Assembly: GCA_964036195.1 (NCBI GenBank)
Contig: OZ038452.1
Coordinates: 4,272,704-4,336,703 of the forward strand
Source of the DNA: Sphaerolaimus hirsutus
Lineage: Eukaryota; Nematoda; Chromadorea; Monhysterida; Sphaerolaimidae
Reading direction: 5' to 3'
Length of the DNA stretch: 64,000 nucleotides
A model generated the notes under the pieces. It saw only the letters and a program-made list of their open reading frames with translations, was not told the DNA's origin and did not search any database. Made by a program: the position numbers and the translations under genes. The number at the start of each line of letters is the position of its first letter. Within the stretch, counting starts at the first letter, position 1. Positions 24,101 through 32,131 of this stretch are shown one piece after another.

Positions 24101-24317
24101 GCATAATCCAAGCAAAAATCAGGCATAATCCAAGCGCATATTTCTACCCAAAATCAGGCGGGCACTACGCGATCAAATATCCTTTCGATTTTTATTAATT
24201 ATCAATTAATTAATTCGCACAGGCGGCATATACGGCCCCCAGGGCAGAACGGCATTCCCCGCACCCCCGGCACCCCCGCAGACACAAGAAAGGCCCAATA
24301 TGTCAACTTTTGTATAA
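20..24317 (+). CDS. Nrg: Neuroglian / L1CAM-family cell adhesion molecule, 3' part of gene (14 exons in the main path)
   Basis: Type I membrane adhesion protein of the neuronal surface; the L1 family mediates axon growth and anchors to ankyrin-spectrin. The 5' part (earlier Ig domains) lies before the window. Exons by splice signal and phase: 20-163 (or 178), 567-806, 1191-1310, 1524-1836, 2135-2282, 2764-3006, 3367-3603, 3960-4175, 10302-10439, 10832-11005, 19779-19980, 23108-23306, 23679-23800, 24223-24317. Every junction keeps frame. Domain order is Ig (end), FN3 x5, stalk, membrane helix, cytoplasmic tail ending STFV. Order, linker sequences such as GYSGEG before FN3-3, and tail motifs match neuroglian. 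Odd points are a long Cys-containing stalk, an altered FIGQY motif and an internal exon with its own signal peptide (9716-9935). Exon calls are by eye, without transcript support. Confidence 0.9.
567..806 (+). CDS. Nrg: Nrg exon: last Ig domain, second half, into FN3-1
   Basis: The acceptor is cctcag (561-566) and the donor TTG|GTTGGT. It encodes LEPDNSLVI, then YDTGKYKCLAETR (the D-x-G-x-Y-x-C signature of Ig domains), then the linker VKDVPDPPHI that opens FN3-1 in L1 proteins. It ends in phase 2 and joins the next exon to give EFWVQYQ, the C strand of FN3-1. Confidence 0.9.
1191..1310 (+). CDS. Nrg: Nrg exon: FN3-1, middle
   Basis: The acceptor is ccaaccag (1183-1190). It encodes VQYQMDPGNERSAWQTHKT and the following strand, up to KLKEF. 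It ends ..TTCAG, followed at once by GTGCCA, the terminus of an introner-like MITE that fills the whole next intron. It ends in phase 2. Confidence 0.88.
1311..1523 (+). mobile_element. Introner-like MITE forming Nrg intron (1311-1523)
   Basis: The intron starts GTGCCACC directly after an exonic CAG (1308-1310) and ends at another CAG (1521-1523). Inside is the family's typical text: TGTAAAATGTC near the left end, GTCATGTAAAA, then inverted partners such as TTTTGCATGACTTTTGACAC and GAAATTTTACAGG. Removing the intron leaves one CAG, as expected if the element and one copy of a 3-bp duplication are spliced out. Its termini are more diverged than those of the copies at 57812 and 58636. Confidence 0.6.
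1524..1836 (+). CDS. Nrg: Nrg exon: end of FN3-1 and most of FN3-2
   Basis: The acceptor is ccgcag (1518-1523). A second tandem acceptor eight bases on would break the frame. It encodes YGNYQFRVIARNEVG (the Y-x-F-R-V-x-A-x-N-x-x-G signature of FN3), then FN3-2 with LIVYWEPMPREHWNGPDFHY and VVKYRR. The donor is GAG|GTGGGT, phase 0. WEPMP..NGP.FHY is highly characteristic of neuroglian FN3-2. Confidence 0.93.
2135..2282 (+). CDS. Nrg: Nrg exon: end of FN3-2
   Basis: The acceptor is tatctcag. It encodes VQVNEPYADHVTIDDQPTY, EPYEVQVASENALG and GYSGEG, the conserved boundary between FN3-2 and FN3-3. The donor is GAG|GTTCGT, phase 1. Confidence 0.92.
2764..3006 (+). CDS. Nrg: Nrg exon: FN3-3, first part
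   Basis: The acceptor is tcccacag. It encodes PTVAPENFQFLGALSG, FSWDPVDK and GEFKGYKVVHW (the FN3 strand that matches FKGYKI in neuroglian), then a charged insert IRFRRDVAPPPVKKE not obvious in the fly protein. The donor is a GTTCGT after AGG-G, phase 1. Confidence 0.92.
3367..3603 (+). CDS. Nrg: Nrg exon: end of FN3-3 and start of FN3-4
   Basis: The acceptor lies at the end of a long C/A tract. It encodes VVYDLKPNKKNYAYVVVYNG and GPPSD, a near-diagnostic L1/neuroglian stretch, then the FN3-4 opening with VGLVWQPPAQLNGELRSYVI. The donor GTGGGT is chosen because only this site (phase 1) keeps the frame into 3960. Confidence 0.92.
3960..4175 (+). CDS. Nrg: Nrg exon: rest of FN3-4
   Basis: The acceptor is ccccctcag. 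It encodes LHEHDNGEG, VRQLNAHTWYRFTVKGTTG (an FN3 F-G region) and ARTLPEGVPA. The donor G|GTGGGT after GCT-G is phase 1, which fits the exon at 10302; an alternative GT eight bases earlier would be phase 0 and does not. The next intron is about 6.1 kb. Confidence 0.9.
4911..5496. mobile_element. Introner-family MITE with nested insertions
   Basis: The left end GTGCCTATTTTGCAAGTGG follows CAG (4908-4910). The right end holds the inverted partner CACTTGTCCACGTGCAGGAA ending GGCGC. The flank there is GAG, not CAG. It has been expanded by a GGGATC-word fragment and a TAGGGTTGG hAT-like fragment. Confidence 0.45.
7466..7738. mobile_element. hAT-like MITE with GGTACCGG words
   Basis: Ends are TAGGGTTCAAATT and CCAAACCCTA; the interior repeats CGGTCCGG, CCGGTACCGG and related words on both strands. 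I do not see a clean 8-bp duplication, so one end may be degenerate. Confidence 0.45.
9083..9291. repeat. Foldback element, CACAC/AGTTGACAT family
   Basis: The left arm holds ACACACAAACCCAGTTGACA; the right arm is its inverted partner TGTCAACTAGTTTGTGTGGG. The loop is AT-rich. The same arms occur at about 11210-11415, 18322-18484 and 22448-22720. Confidence 0.55.
9716..9935 (+). CDS. Nrg: Candidate alternative first exon with signal peptide (short Nrg isoform)
   Basis: The ATG at 9716 has an in-frame TGA about 65 bases upstream. The first 22 residues, MAFNYYLCSIFLSLAPFAAT plus RA, form a textbook signal peptide (hydrophobic core, small residues before the cut). About 50 polar residues with N-glycosylation sites (NET, NGT, NSS) follow. 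The donor C|GTGAGT is a perfect consensus in phase 1, the same phase as the exon ending at 4175, so it can splice in frame to 10302 (FN3-5). The product would be signal peptide, short N-terminus, FN3-5, stalk, membrane helix and tail. It could also be a skipped or fossil exon; no promoter can be demonstrated. Confidence 0.6.
9936..10301 (+). other. Intron between candidate alternative exon and FN3-5 exon
   Basis: AT-rich intron that ends in a C/T-rich stretch and the acceptor cctcctcag. No other feature was seen. Confidence 0.5.
10302..10439 (+). CDS. Nrg: Nrg exon: FN3-5, first half
   Basis: The acceptor is cctcctcag. It encodes LPYQPQVAMDGIGADHVNAT then W, the FN3 B-strand Trp, followed by GYFKYRPK. 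The donor is AAAG|GTGGGT, phase 1. The start phase (1) accepts either the exon ending at 4175 or the one ending at 9935. Confidence 0.9.
10440..10831 (+). other. Nrg intron carrying a GGGATC-word MITE fragment
   Basis: Between about 10485 and 10800 the intron has TTCAAACGGGATCCCGATCC at left and CACGATCCCGATCCCCG at right, the vocabulary of the intact element at 20603-21058. I could not define its ends. The intron closes with a C-run and cag. Confidence 0.45.
10832..11005 (+). CDS. Nrg: Nrg exon: FN3-5, second half
   Basis: The acceptor follows a 14-base C-run. It encodes DTDDWTSVRPKSDNFTATLS, then GLEPGTSYEVIAVSVADLG (the L-x-P-x-T-x-Y-x-V signature of FN3), then IYIRTAGT. The donor C|GTTGGT is phase 1, which fits the stalk exon at 19779. 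Confidence 0.9.
11210..11415. repeat. Foldback element, AGTTGACAT family
   Basis: The left arm holds TTGACATCGCAAATTCGTGT and the right arm its partner GAATTTGCGATGTCAACTG, ending TGTGTGGGCCC. About 200 bp in total. Confidence 0.5.
11597..12858. mobile_element. 1.26-kb non-autonomous element, TA duplication (copy A)
   Basis: Inverted ends AACTGGTGGAAAATATAAA and TTTAAATGTGCCACCAGTT are flanked by TA on both sides (11595-11596, 12859-12860). A direct-oriented second copy lies at 28888-30152. No transposase frame is visible. The TA duplication suggests Tc1/mariner-type mobilisation (inference). Confidence 0.7.
13412..15319. mobile_element. hAT-type element carrying a BEL pol fragment
   Basis: Ends are TAGGGTGTCAAA and TTTTGACACCCTA, with the exact 8-bp duplication GTCGCGCG at 13404-13411 and 15320-15327. 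The outer 300 bp on each side is built from repeated ACCTTTCCGTTTTCCG words, in the same orientation at both ends although the tips are inverted. The interior (about 13860-14930) is a decayed BEL/Pao protease-RT fragment. It is 1908 bp with no hAT transposase. Confidence 0.8.
13860..14930 (-). pseudogene. Decayed BEL/Pao pol fragment (protease linker to mid-RT)
   Basis: On the minus strand, from 14930 down: QFHSLEAVGITEDP, then DLPTGKAEALGQF, RRFNKDPNLF, then CRIVYNGSAGKPSFN, CLFRGPITTPLALGLLLRF, VLFGLVCSPAI and NMREWLSNSR. Each has a close counterpart in the intact element at 37260-49528, in the same order. Stop codons and frame changes (around 14540 and 14100, for example) mark it as dead. 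It lacks LTRs, gag, integrase and env. Confidence 0.85.
15798..16482. mobile_element. 685-bp hAT-type MITE (twin 1)
   Basis: Ends are TAGGGTTGGCCGATG and CCAACCCTA, with the exact 8-bp duplication CTAGAGAT (15790-15797, 16483-16490). Both ends carry poly-A/poly-T blocks joined by AAACG/CGTTT words. The centre is unique sequence shared, in reverse orientation, with 18935-19619. Confidence 0.85.
16951..17052. mobile_element. Introner-family MITE, short copy
   Basis: GTGCCAATTCCGCAAGTAG at left, TTGCGGAATTGACTC at right. CTG on both sides (16948-16950, 17053-17055). Confidence 0.6.
17056..17303. mobile_element. Introner-family MITE abutting the previous copy
   Basis: GTGCCACTCCCAGATCGTG at left, CAGGGTCTGGGAGTGGCCC at right. 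CTG on both sides (17053-17055, 17304-17306). The left CTG is shared with the copy at 16951-17052. Confidence 0.65.
18322..18484. repeat. Near-perfect foldback, GGCCCCCACACA family
   Basis: About 75-bp arms: GGCCCCCACACACGCTAGTT with GACATCGACACC at left, mirrored at right by TGTCAACTAGTGTGTGGGGG and CC. CATT flanks both sides (18318-18321, 18485-18488), suggesting a 4-bp duplication. Confidence 0.65.
18935..19619. mobile_element. 685-bp hAT-type MITE (inverted twin 2)
   Basis: Same length, ends and centre as 15798-16482 but in reverse orientation. Exact 8-bp duplication GTGTCATC (18927-18934, 19620-19627). Confidence 0.87.
19779..19980 (+). CDS. Nrg: Nrg exon: extracellular stalk before the membrane
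   Basis: The acceptor is ccaaacag and the donor A|GTGAGT (perfect consensus), phase 1 at both ends. It encodes FLTPPPPEPTESPEPETESS, then SLRCDSNDTVVVSMLDELGN and VNVSVPANCTALVDD: a Pro/Glu-rich spacer followed by two cysteines and glycosylation sites NDT, NVS and NCT. The fly juxtamembrane segment is shorter, so this may be an extra or alternative exon. It joins the helix exon as DDSESGLGWWW. Confidence 0.78.
20028..20308. mobile_element. Introner-family MITE
   Basis: Left GGTCCCAGAGATTGTGAAAT, right CAGTGTCTGGGATTGGCAC. CTG on both sides (20025-20027, 20309-20311). The interior has the family phrase GCAAAGTGTCTGAAGTCATG and its inverted partner. The duplicate is CTG, so no AG acceptor is created. 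Confidence 0.65.
20603..21058. mobile_element. hAT-type MITE made of GGGATC words
   Basis: Ends are TAGGGTTCAAACGAGA and CCCGTTTGAACCCTA, with the exact 8-bp duplication CCGTGGCG (20595-20602, 21059-21066). Most of both halves is TTCGGGATCGGGATCGGGAT-like iteration. Fragments of the same family lie near 5175 and 10485. Confidence 0.85.
22448..22720. repeat. Foldback element, CTAGTTGACA family
   Basis: The left arm has CACATACTAGTTGACAAGAA, then CATCCCAATTCAAAGCTTG; the right arm has TTTGAATTGGGATGGGAACC, then GTTGTCAACTAGTGTGCGG. The arm sequence matches 18322-18484 in part. Confidence 0.55.
23108..23306 (+). CDS. Nrg: Nrg exon: transmembrane helix and juxtamembrane FERM-binding region
   Basis: The acceptor is tttacag. 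GLGWWWLI leads into an uninterrupted run of Leu/Ile/Cys/Val of about 25 residues, then basic WVARGRGQKYPVYEKERE. The K-Y-x-V-x-x-x-E stretch after the helix is the conserved ezrin/FERM-binding motif of L1 proteins. DDKTFGEF corresponds to the neuroglian acidic segment. The donor CC|GTGAGT is perfect, phase 2. Confidence 0.95.
23679..23800 (+). CDS. Nrg: Nrg exon: cytoplasmic tail with ankyrin-binding region
   Basis: The acceptor follows a C-run. It encodes PDDGGERSSLAPSTKSMSGS, MDQYAVDDMGE and NYNEDGSFLG, the counterpart of the L1 ankyrin-binding block (EDGSFIGQY). Two donors are possible: G|GTTCGT after 23800 (phase 1) and AG|GTATAT after 23812 (phase 2). Only the first keeps the frame that ends STFV. 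Confidence 0.9.
24223..24317 (+). CDS. Nrg: Nrg terminal exon, PDZ-binding C-terminus
   Basis: The acceptor is cgcacag. In the phase-1 frame it encodes GIYGPQGRTAFPAPPAPPQT, then NMSTFV and TAA. The last four residues, STFV, fit a class I PDZ ligand (T at -2, V at 0) and resemble the TYV end of neuroglian. The other phase would end CIT and does not fit the family. Confidence 0.87.
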
Positions 24318-27085
24318 CCTAAATACGTTTCTTTAATCTGTTGAACACGTGTGAACTGCCTGTAAAATGATAGTAGTTTTGAGCGTGTAGATTATTTTGT
24401 GTAATGAGGGTTTTTTAATTGGTAATTTTTAAAAGGTTTTTTTGAAGCGTGCTGATGAATAATTATAGAATATGTATTGCCTATGTTAGATTGATAACTG
24501 GGTAGATTTAAAGTTGTCCGATTTTGGTTGAGTGATTATGGATATGACACAATTTTATTGATACAAAGTGTGAACTGATTTTGATGTCAATCCAGATTTC
24601 AGTTGACTGGTCGAGAGCGATGTTCAAATGCACACGTGCCGACATCAATATATTTCCTAAAGTTGTTGCGTGTGCATTATTTGAATATCGTTGTGCGACC
24701 AGTTGATAAAAATCTGAGTTGACAACAAAACCAGTTGACCAGTTTATCATCCCTGGTTTCTAAATTTTATCAATTCATCGAAAATTGTGACCGTCTAAAT
24801 TTATTGAATACCAAAATCTGTCGACTTAAAATTTCCCAAAACTTTTTCCGATTGTGTCGCGAGCTTGCGAGTCTGTTTTTTTCTCCAAAACATAGCCATC
24901 CAACGTTTTCCGCAGTTTTTTTCCGTTACTTTTCTGAATTGACTTTAACTATGTACGTATTTCTCTCGCATATAAATATACAACATAGTCGACATAAACA
25001 TTGAATTTTTTCTGATATCTTTTGGCTCTTCATAAATCGCTACCATTGAAATGTTTGGCTGCATGCAGAGGTTTTCAACGTTGTTTTTTTGTCTGTATTT
25101 TAGACCAACCGAAAATAATTTGTCAGACAATCATTAATCGATTTTTATGATGCAATAAGTAGGGGATATTTGGAATAAACCTGATTGGTTTGTTGTAACG
25201 CTTGTTGTTCGATGGGATACGGGAGATGTAATTTTGGTGCCGAGCTTTTGAATTTTTCAATTTTTTCTAATTTCGGCTACCTAAAAATTGTAAAATTTTA
25301 CAATGAATCTAGAAAAACAACTCCAGATTCCATCCGTCACTTTATATATTGTATGAAACCGGAGATTATATTTACTTGTCCATTGGCGATATCCAATGGA
25401 TTTCGCAAGTTTTTCGACGCTATTTTGCAAAATGTCAGTCGGGTTTGCTTTTTTCATTCTTATGTCCGGATAGGAAACTTATGTCCACATTTCGTATCTA
25501 AATATGTCCAGTCAGAGCCCCATATGTCCACTTTGTAATGCTTAAAAATGTGAATTTAGTAACATGAACGTATTTATCCGCTTTTGTATCTATATGCTTC
25601 TGTGTATGTATTTTCGCTCATACATATGTAAAATATGTATATTGTTATCGTGATGCGTATTATATCGAGAATTAGGTATTCTAGCCCGGTTAGAGTTCAT
25701 TTTTCCCATTATGAAAAGCTGTGTAGTTGTTTTGGCGCGCATACGTGAGTATAGCAACTGGGGATGTGTTCTGAAATAAGTGGGACACCAACTTTTGGTT
25801 TTAGTGTCAGTGGTTGGTAGATTTACCATCAATAAACTTACAATTTAAAATTTCATTTCTGTACACAACTGACTGTATACTTTGTGCAGGATTTTTTTGC
25901 ATTTTGACAGGAATTTTACACTTTACATGATGTCCTACAGGGTTTGGGGTGCATAATACATATTAGATCATATTTTGTGGTGGTGACGCTTTTCATTCTA
26001 CGCAAAATCAGGGGTGAGTTCCGCACACTGTAAAATGTAGATTTCTCAAAGTGCCCAGTAAAATAAAAATTTAAACGTCTCACTTGACGAAATTGTGTGA
26101 CATTAAACATGATTCTATGCATAAAATTGCAGACTTCACTGAATTGGACTGCCCAAAAAAGCCCGGGTACAGTTGACCAAATCCCATTGTTTGAATGCGC
26201 ACAAAATCCAGTGTCCTGGTAATTTCCGAACGGTCGAATGTTCCTTTAGCGTGCGCGCCGTATTTTTCGTTTCCATTTTACGTCAACTGATTTTGAATTC
26301 TTTTCTGTTTGTTTTTTTTTGTTCTTAATTAGTCATGTGGAATATTTGATTATCGTTTTTTTTGGTGCCCAGGTAACATTCCAATAGGAAAAAAACCTAA
26401 AGTTTAATCCCAATTCACTGAGTGTTTTTTTCTGTCGCGCTGGGTGTGTTTTTCCTCGTTCCACGTATTTTAGGTACCAATTATTCTACAGTGCATTTTT
26501 AGGCATGCCCGTCCACGTTCTGAAGCATGGTTTATTTCCTCGCGAAATGTAATTTTCATTGAATCCTATGGGCAATTTTCGGGAGTTGTTTTCGGATCGA
26601 TTTCACCGCAGAAATGAATGATGTTTGCTTGCGGCAGACTGAGAGCTCCATTGTTCGATTTTCGATGTATTTTTTATATAAATTCAGAAACTTATTTTTC
26701 CATTGGGTTTCTTTGCGCCGTTGTGTTCTGTAAGACTATTTTGCACTGAAGAAGTAATCTAGTTAAACCGCCAGTCTGGTAGATACTTAATGCGTGTTGT
26801 ATCATTGCGTATCCAATTGGACTGGATCTGCATTTTATAATATGTGGATACACTATGATACACAAGGAGTGTGTTAAATACATATTATTGAGAGAGCAAC
26901 TAAGTGGATGTATGAAGGATAATGAAAGTAAACTCCAAACTGAGTACTGAAATCAGTTTTACTGTACTTAGATTTTGATTTTGTATTTTAATATCTTTAA
27001 ACTGGAGATAAAAATACAAACTGAAAATTGAGCTCAAATACATTTTTTAAATACAAATCAGATTTGTATACTAAAGAGATTACTG

Positions 27086-27261
27086 GGGCCAGTTCTGCAA
27101 ACTGAAGTGAGACATAAATGGCAAATGTGAAGTGAATTGAGAAAAAAAAGACAAGCAAAGAGAAATTACTTTATATTTTCGTTTTTTTACTACACTTGTT
27201 AATTTACTTGCCATTTCACTTCACTTTTGCCATTTTACTTCTCAATTTGCAGAACTGGCAC
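27086..27261. mobile_element. Introner-family MITE
   Basis: GGGCCAGTTCTGCAAACTG at left and TTGCAGAACTGGCAC at right; CTG on both sides (27083-27085, 27262-27264). 176 bp, intergenic. Confidence 0.7.
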
Positions 27262-28350
27262 CTGGTGTTGGTTAACTAGCATGTGCTGGGTCAATCTAAG
27301 TGTTGAAATGGATACACGCATCCTTTACATTTGAAACATGTGGATACGCAATGATACACTCTCAGTCTGCTGTCGCATTGTTTTTCATCATGAAAACTGC
27401 ATCATGCTGAGCTGCAGCCGCCATCTAAAGAAATTTATATAAAGGCGGTCTCTTTGAATAAACCAATGAATAATGTTCATTTTAAATCTTGTGCGTCTTC
27501 GATGGCTTTTTCTGTTTGCAATTGTGAAATCCAATCGCTCGTAAAGTTTCCATATTCAATTTGATTATAATTTTAGTGGCGGAACCGGTTGAATTAAAAT
27601 CTATATGGCGCGGTGCATTTAAAATCGCCCGGAAACACCACCCAAGATTTTCTGCCGAAGGAATAGTTTCAATTTTACTGTCGCTGATTGGCTTGTTCGG
27701 AATTCGCGTATTTGATTGAATGCGTTTTTCTTACTGGTTTTGAATTGTTCTTCGTTTTCGGTTTTTAAAAAATGAAATTGGAATCTGACTACCGCGTTTT
27801 GAGCTTGTGGGGCGAACATTTTTGTGAGAATGTGCCTACACACACCGTGACTTCGTGTGAAAACTGAAATTTTTTCGAATGCAAATTTATGAACACGGTT
27901 GAATGATTTCATTTAATTTAAATTGGAATTTAGATTAATGAAAGTTAAGCCTTAAACATTTGAAAACACATAGCATACAAAAAGAGTAGGCTGGACGTCG
28001 CCATGTGGCCATTTCAGTTTTCACATCGGTCACGGTGAAAACTAGTGTGTGTAGGGCCAATGGTTCCACACATCGGAAATTTGGGTTAAGTGAATGTCAT
28101 CTAAATACCGTATTTCCTCGAAATTCCCCCCCCCCACCCCTCAAAATGGCCACTATGAAGTTGTACCCCCTCGAAATACCTCCCCCCAATCGAGTGTAAA
28201 CAGAACGTTAATGGCAAAAGCTGCGATTTGTTACCGGAACTAGGATACTGGAGACTTGTAGGAGACTAGGAAAGAAATCTGAACTCGAATCGTTCGAACG
28301 TTTGAAAAATCTGCTTGGTGGCATCTTTCTCCATAACTAAAAACGTACTT

Positions 28351-30312
28351 AGTCCGGCCGAAAGGTCCCCGCGCAGTGCTCGCCATTCGCGTTAGGGCTA
28401 AGCTACGGTCATAAAATTTTGACAGGTTAAGATATTAGGTATTTTGAGTTATCACCAAAAAATTGACCCCTCTACCTCCACCCACTGCGGAACTGTGGGG
28501 GTTACAATTTATGTCATTTTGTACTGATGTACAAATGGTGCTCTAGCTCAATACTGCTTTAAGTTGTGATCATGAAACTTTGGCTAGTGTAAGCCACCAG
28601 TGTTGGCAATGATTCAACATTTCTAATTTCAAAGCACATTAAAAAACAACATTAAAATCACTGCAATACAGCATGATCTCAGATGATCACCAAAAACATC
28701 CATCACAGTTCCCACGTTTCTTGCGCATCATCCTATCTGCATATTAATATTACCTTGATAGCAATGATGTTGATGAAAGTGTTGAATACTATCAGCACAT
28801 TGCCAACACTGGTGGCTTACACTAGCCAAAGTTTCATGATCACAACTTATAGCAGCGTTGAGCTAGAGCACCATGTGTACATCAGTAAACTGGTGGAAAA
28901 TGTAAATGAGAAAATCACTTAATTGTATTTTACAAATCCCACATGCAAGCTGTTAGGCTTTCATCTTGTGTGAGGGTGACCCCAAGTATTTACTATATAT
29001 ACCCTAGGGGGCACCTCCCTCAGGCCACCTATGGTGCAGGAAAAAAAAATTTCACATTTTTTTCTGGAAAATATAAATGAGAATTCCATACAAATTTTTG
29101 TTCCCGATGAAATTTAAATTTTCAATAATTTTTTTTCTGGACATTTGAGACCAAAATATTTTTTTAACATTGGTAGATTTTATTTCTGTGTATGTACAAC
29201 TTTTTTACCCCCTCAGAATCCCCAGAACCCCCACACAATGATGGTGTTGTTGATCAAACTGAAACATTTTTTTTTGAGAAAAACATAGGTTTTAGAAAGT
29301 GGACAATCCACTATCCCAAGCTATTCATGGAGCACATGGGGCCAGAATTGGCTTATTCAGTGTCAGGGGCAACATATGGCTGCTCCTGGGCCCCGTATTT
29401 GCACTCAAATATTTTTTATAGCAAATGCTAAAAATGGCCCTGTGTAAAGAGGGCACTTGCGTGACAGCGTGTCCGACACCTGCAATGTCACAGCACAAAT
29501 CACAAAATAATTGTGCCCATTCAATGTGGGCACTAATTATCTGTAAAAAATCTATTGGGGCCAATGGGCAATGTGCTATGTATCTAGTTTTAATGGGCCA
29601 GACAAAAAACTATGTCATGTCCAGAAAGTTGAAAATCATGGTTTTTCAATTACAATCACAATTTGGATTAGGACAAAGTTCAAAATAGTTGTTGAGATGG
29701 CTTCATAGCACATGTCTACATATTGGTGCCATTTTGAATTGGGTGTAGTGGAATGGGAGTCAAAATATACCCACAAATGACCAGCGGGTCAAAATATGGC
29801 TTTTGGCAAGCCACAAGGAATTTTTATTTTTTGAAAAAGCACCAACACAAGTGTAATCATCCCTTGTGTTGTCAGCACACCAAAAAATTGCTGCACACTT
29901 TACCGCAGCTATATTTTGTTTGGTTTTTTGAAAATTCTCATTTATATTTTCCGGGGAAAAATTGGCAAAAAAACTTCATCAATCTGTAGCAGAAGAACAG
30001 AGGGGTGCCATGGGGTGCCACTTGGCATATATGTAGACAAATGTTGTGGGCACCCCCAGAAAAAATGGCAGCCATATTGGGCTGCACGTTTCCCTGTGAG
30101 GTTGTTGTGTAAAACGAGGTACCTGGTTTCTCATTTATATGTGCCACCAGTTTACAAAATGACAGAAATTCTAACCCACACAATTCCGCAGTGGGTGGGG
30201 CTAGAGGGGTAAAATTTTAGGTGATAACTGAAAACACCTGCCAAAATTTTTATAACTGTAGCTTACCCCTAGCGCGGATGGCAAGCACTGCCCGGGGACT
30301 TTTCAGCCGGAA
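28351..30312. mobile_element. Large foldback element interrupted by the TA element
   Basis: The left arm (about 28351-28600) starts GTCCGGCCGAAAGGTCCCCG, and its inverse closes the element at about 30270-30312 (CGGGGACTTTTCAGCCGGAA). The arms also share GAACTGTGGGGGTT / AACCCACACAATTC and TAGTGTAAGCCACCAGTGTT with its inverse. The right arm is split at CATCAGTA^CAAAATGAC by the element at 28888-30152; the left arm shows the unbroken target. Confidence 0.7.
28888..30152. mobile_element. 1.26-kb non-autonomous element, TA duplication (copy B)
   Basis: Same ends and order as copy A (11597-12858), same orientation, TA on both sides (28886-28887, 30153-30154). The host foldback shows the empty site with a single TA, so the 2-bp duplication is proven within the window. 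Confidence 0.8.
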
Positions 30313-30971
30313 CAAATACAAACGCACTTCTAGTTATGACTTCCGACGTTGTAAACGCTTTTTCTCAAGTGCTGTGTGTTGTGCACCATTATTTATCTCT
30401 GACGACAGTGATTGATGAAAATATCATTCCCGTACCGTAAACTCAAATGCATTCACAACTGATTTACATTTCCAAATTTTTGGAAATACGTGGGAGATAA
30501 GGACGTCTGTTTCACCTTGTCAAGCGTCGAAAATAACGATTTTCACATCAAAAGTGCACAAGTCCAAAATCCAGTCTTACACATTTTTGCATGCACAGAA
30601 AACAAGGTTCTTTTATCATGGAAATTCAACTTTTCTCGCCATATTTTACCCAACTGTTTTTTGTTCTGAAAAACGACGTTCTTGTTTACTTTTGCACGCG
30701 CTTAATTCCGTCTCTGAGCAAACACAAAAACACAATATTTTTTGTGTTTCCAATTCTGTTGGCGGCGCCCATTATTACAGCTATTGATCATGCATATGGG
30801 CTTTGTGCCGGCGGCTAAATAGTGATCTTAATTGCGCCATGAAACATTTTAGGCGTTTGGCGACACTAAAAAACGATGGCAAACCCTCTGGAATCAATCC
30901 AACGCTTGTCTAATTGTTCATTCCCGTAAAAAAGACAGACGACCTCCATGGCACGTTTTTAGTATTATACA

Positions 30972-31267
30972 TACCGTATTTGCTTGAATAATTCCCCTCC
31001 TTGAATAATTCCCCCCCTCGAATAACCCCCCCCCCCCCCCTCAAGGCATACGATCAATTTTTTATGTCTAATTTGAACAAGAATAGCATGTTATTGTGTA
31101 AATAAAGCATGTTTTGTCGAATGAGTTGATGGAAACATGCTTGAGAATTCTGACGAAATAATAATTCCTCCCCTTGAATAATTCCCCCCCCCCTTGAATA
31201 ATCCCCCCGTCAAAAAAGTCTGACGAAATAATAATCCCCCAGGGGGATTATTCAAGCAAATAGGGTA
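30972..31267. mobile_element. TACCGTATTT C-run MITE
   Basis: Ends are TACCGTATTTGCTTGAATAA and TTATTCAAGCAAATAGGGTA; inside are repeated GAATAATTCCCCCC blocks. Related copies are near 28110, 32287, 32455, 33649-34072, 36080-36490 and 56355-56777. Confidence 0.6.
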
Positions 31268-31856
31268 CCTAAATGCGAATGCGATTTTCACCAGTAAATA
31301 AAAGGAATAACGTAGAGGAAAGGTCCTTCTAATCCACTCTGACACTCACAAACGTGAGAAATATACGCTCAATCGACGATTGAGAATTGAACATTTGTGG
31401 TCAGCTTACAAGTGTTTTTTCTAATGTGACCTTTTAAATTTCGAATTTAAAAAGTAAAAATGATTATGGTAATAAAGATAATATGTGTTTCCACTTCTAT
31501 TGCATTCTAAAATGCAATAGAAGTGGGAAAAATCTGGTGAATTTTAAATAGGTACATATTTGTGCTTTGCGGACATCCAGGCTGCAACCACAACACATTT
31601 GCACTTTTTTTACTGGCAGTACGAATAGATCCATGTAAAAGTTGACATTTTTAATGGTGCTTTCAACTAGAAGTAGTGCAAAAATTTGAAAACACTTGGA
31701 TTTTTCTCAGTTTTCTAGGAAAAAAGCGATTTGTAATAGTGAAAATCCAAAGTGTAATGAAATAATTCAAAGAAACACTCAAAGACACAAATCTTGGCAT
31801 TGAGCCAAAAGCCAAAATAGTTAGGCGCCACATACAATGGCCCAAGTGACAAGAAC

Positions 31857-31987
31857 TAGAGTTCAAATGAGTTTTCAAACCAGTTTTTCGGGCCTGGACC
31901 GGAACTGGAGCGGACCGTGACCGGGACCATCCCAGTCCTGGACATTAGCCAAACCATGTACCGGGACCGTGGTCCGTTTTAACCCTA
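31857..31987. mobile_element. Short hAT-like MITE with CCGGGACC words
   Basis: Ends are TAGAGTTCAAATG and TTTTAACCCTA. Flanks ACAAGAAC and GCAAGAAT agree at six of eight positions. The interior repeats GGACCGGAACTGG-like words. Confidence 0.45.
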
Positions 31988-32131
31988 GCAAGAATGCCAA
32001 ATTTTGCTCTGTCGCCGGCGCCAATTAACTGCCATGCCAGGCGCTTCTGTTCTGGGCGCCACGGAAATATGACGCTAATCACCCATATCGCCGCAGCAAA
32101 ACGGCGCCAAAAGCGGCGCGGCACTTTTTAA

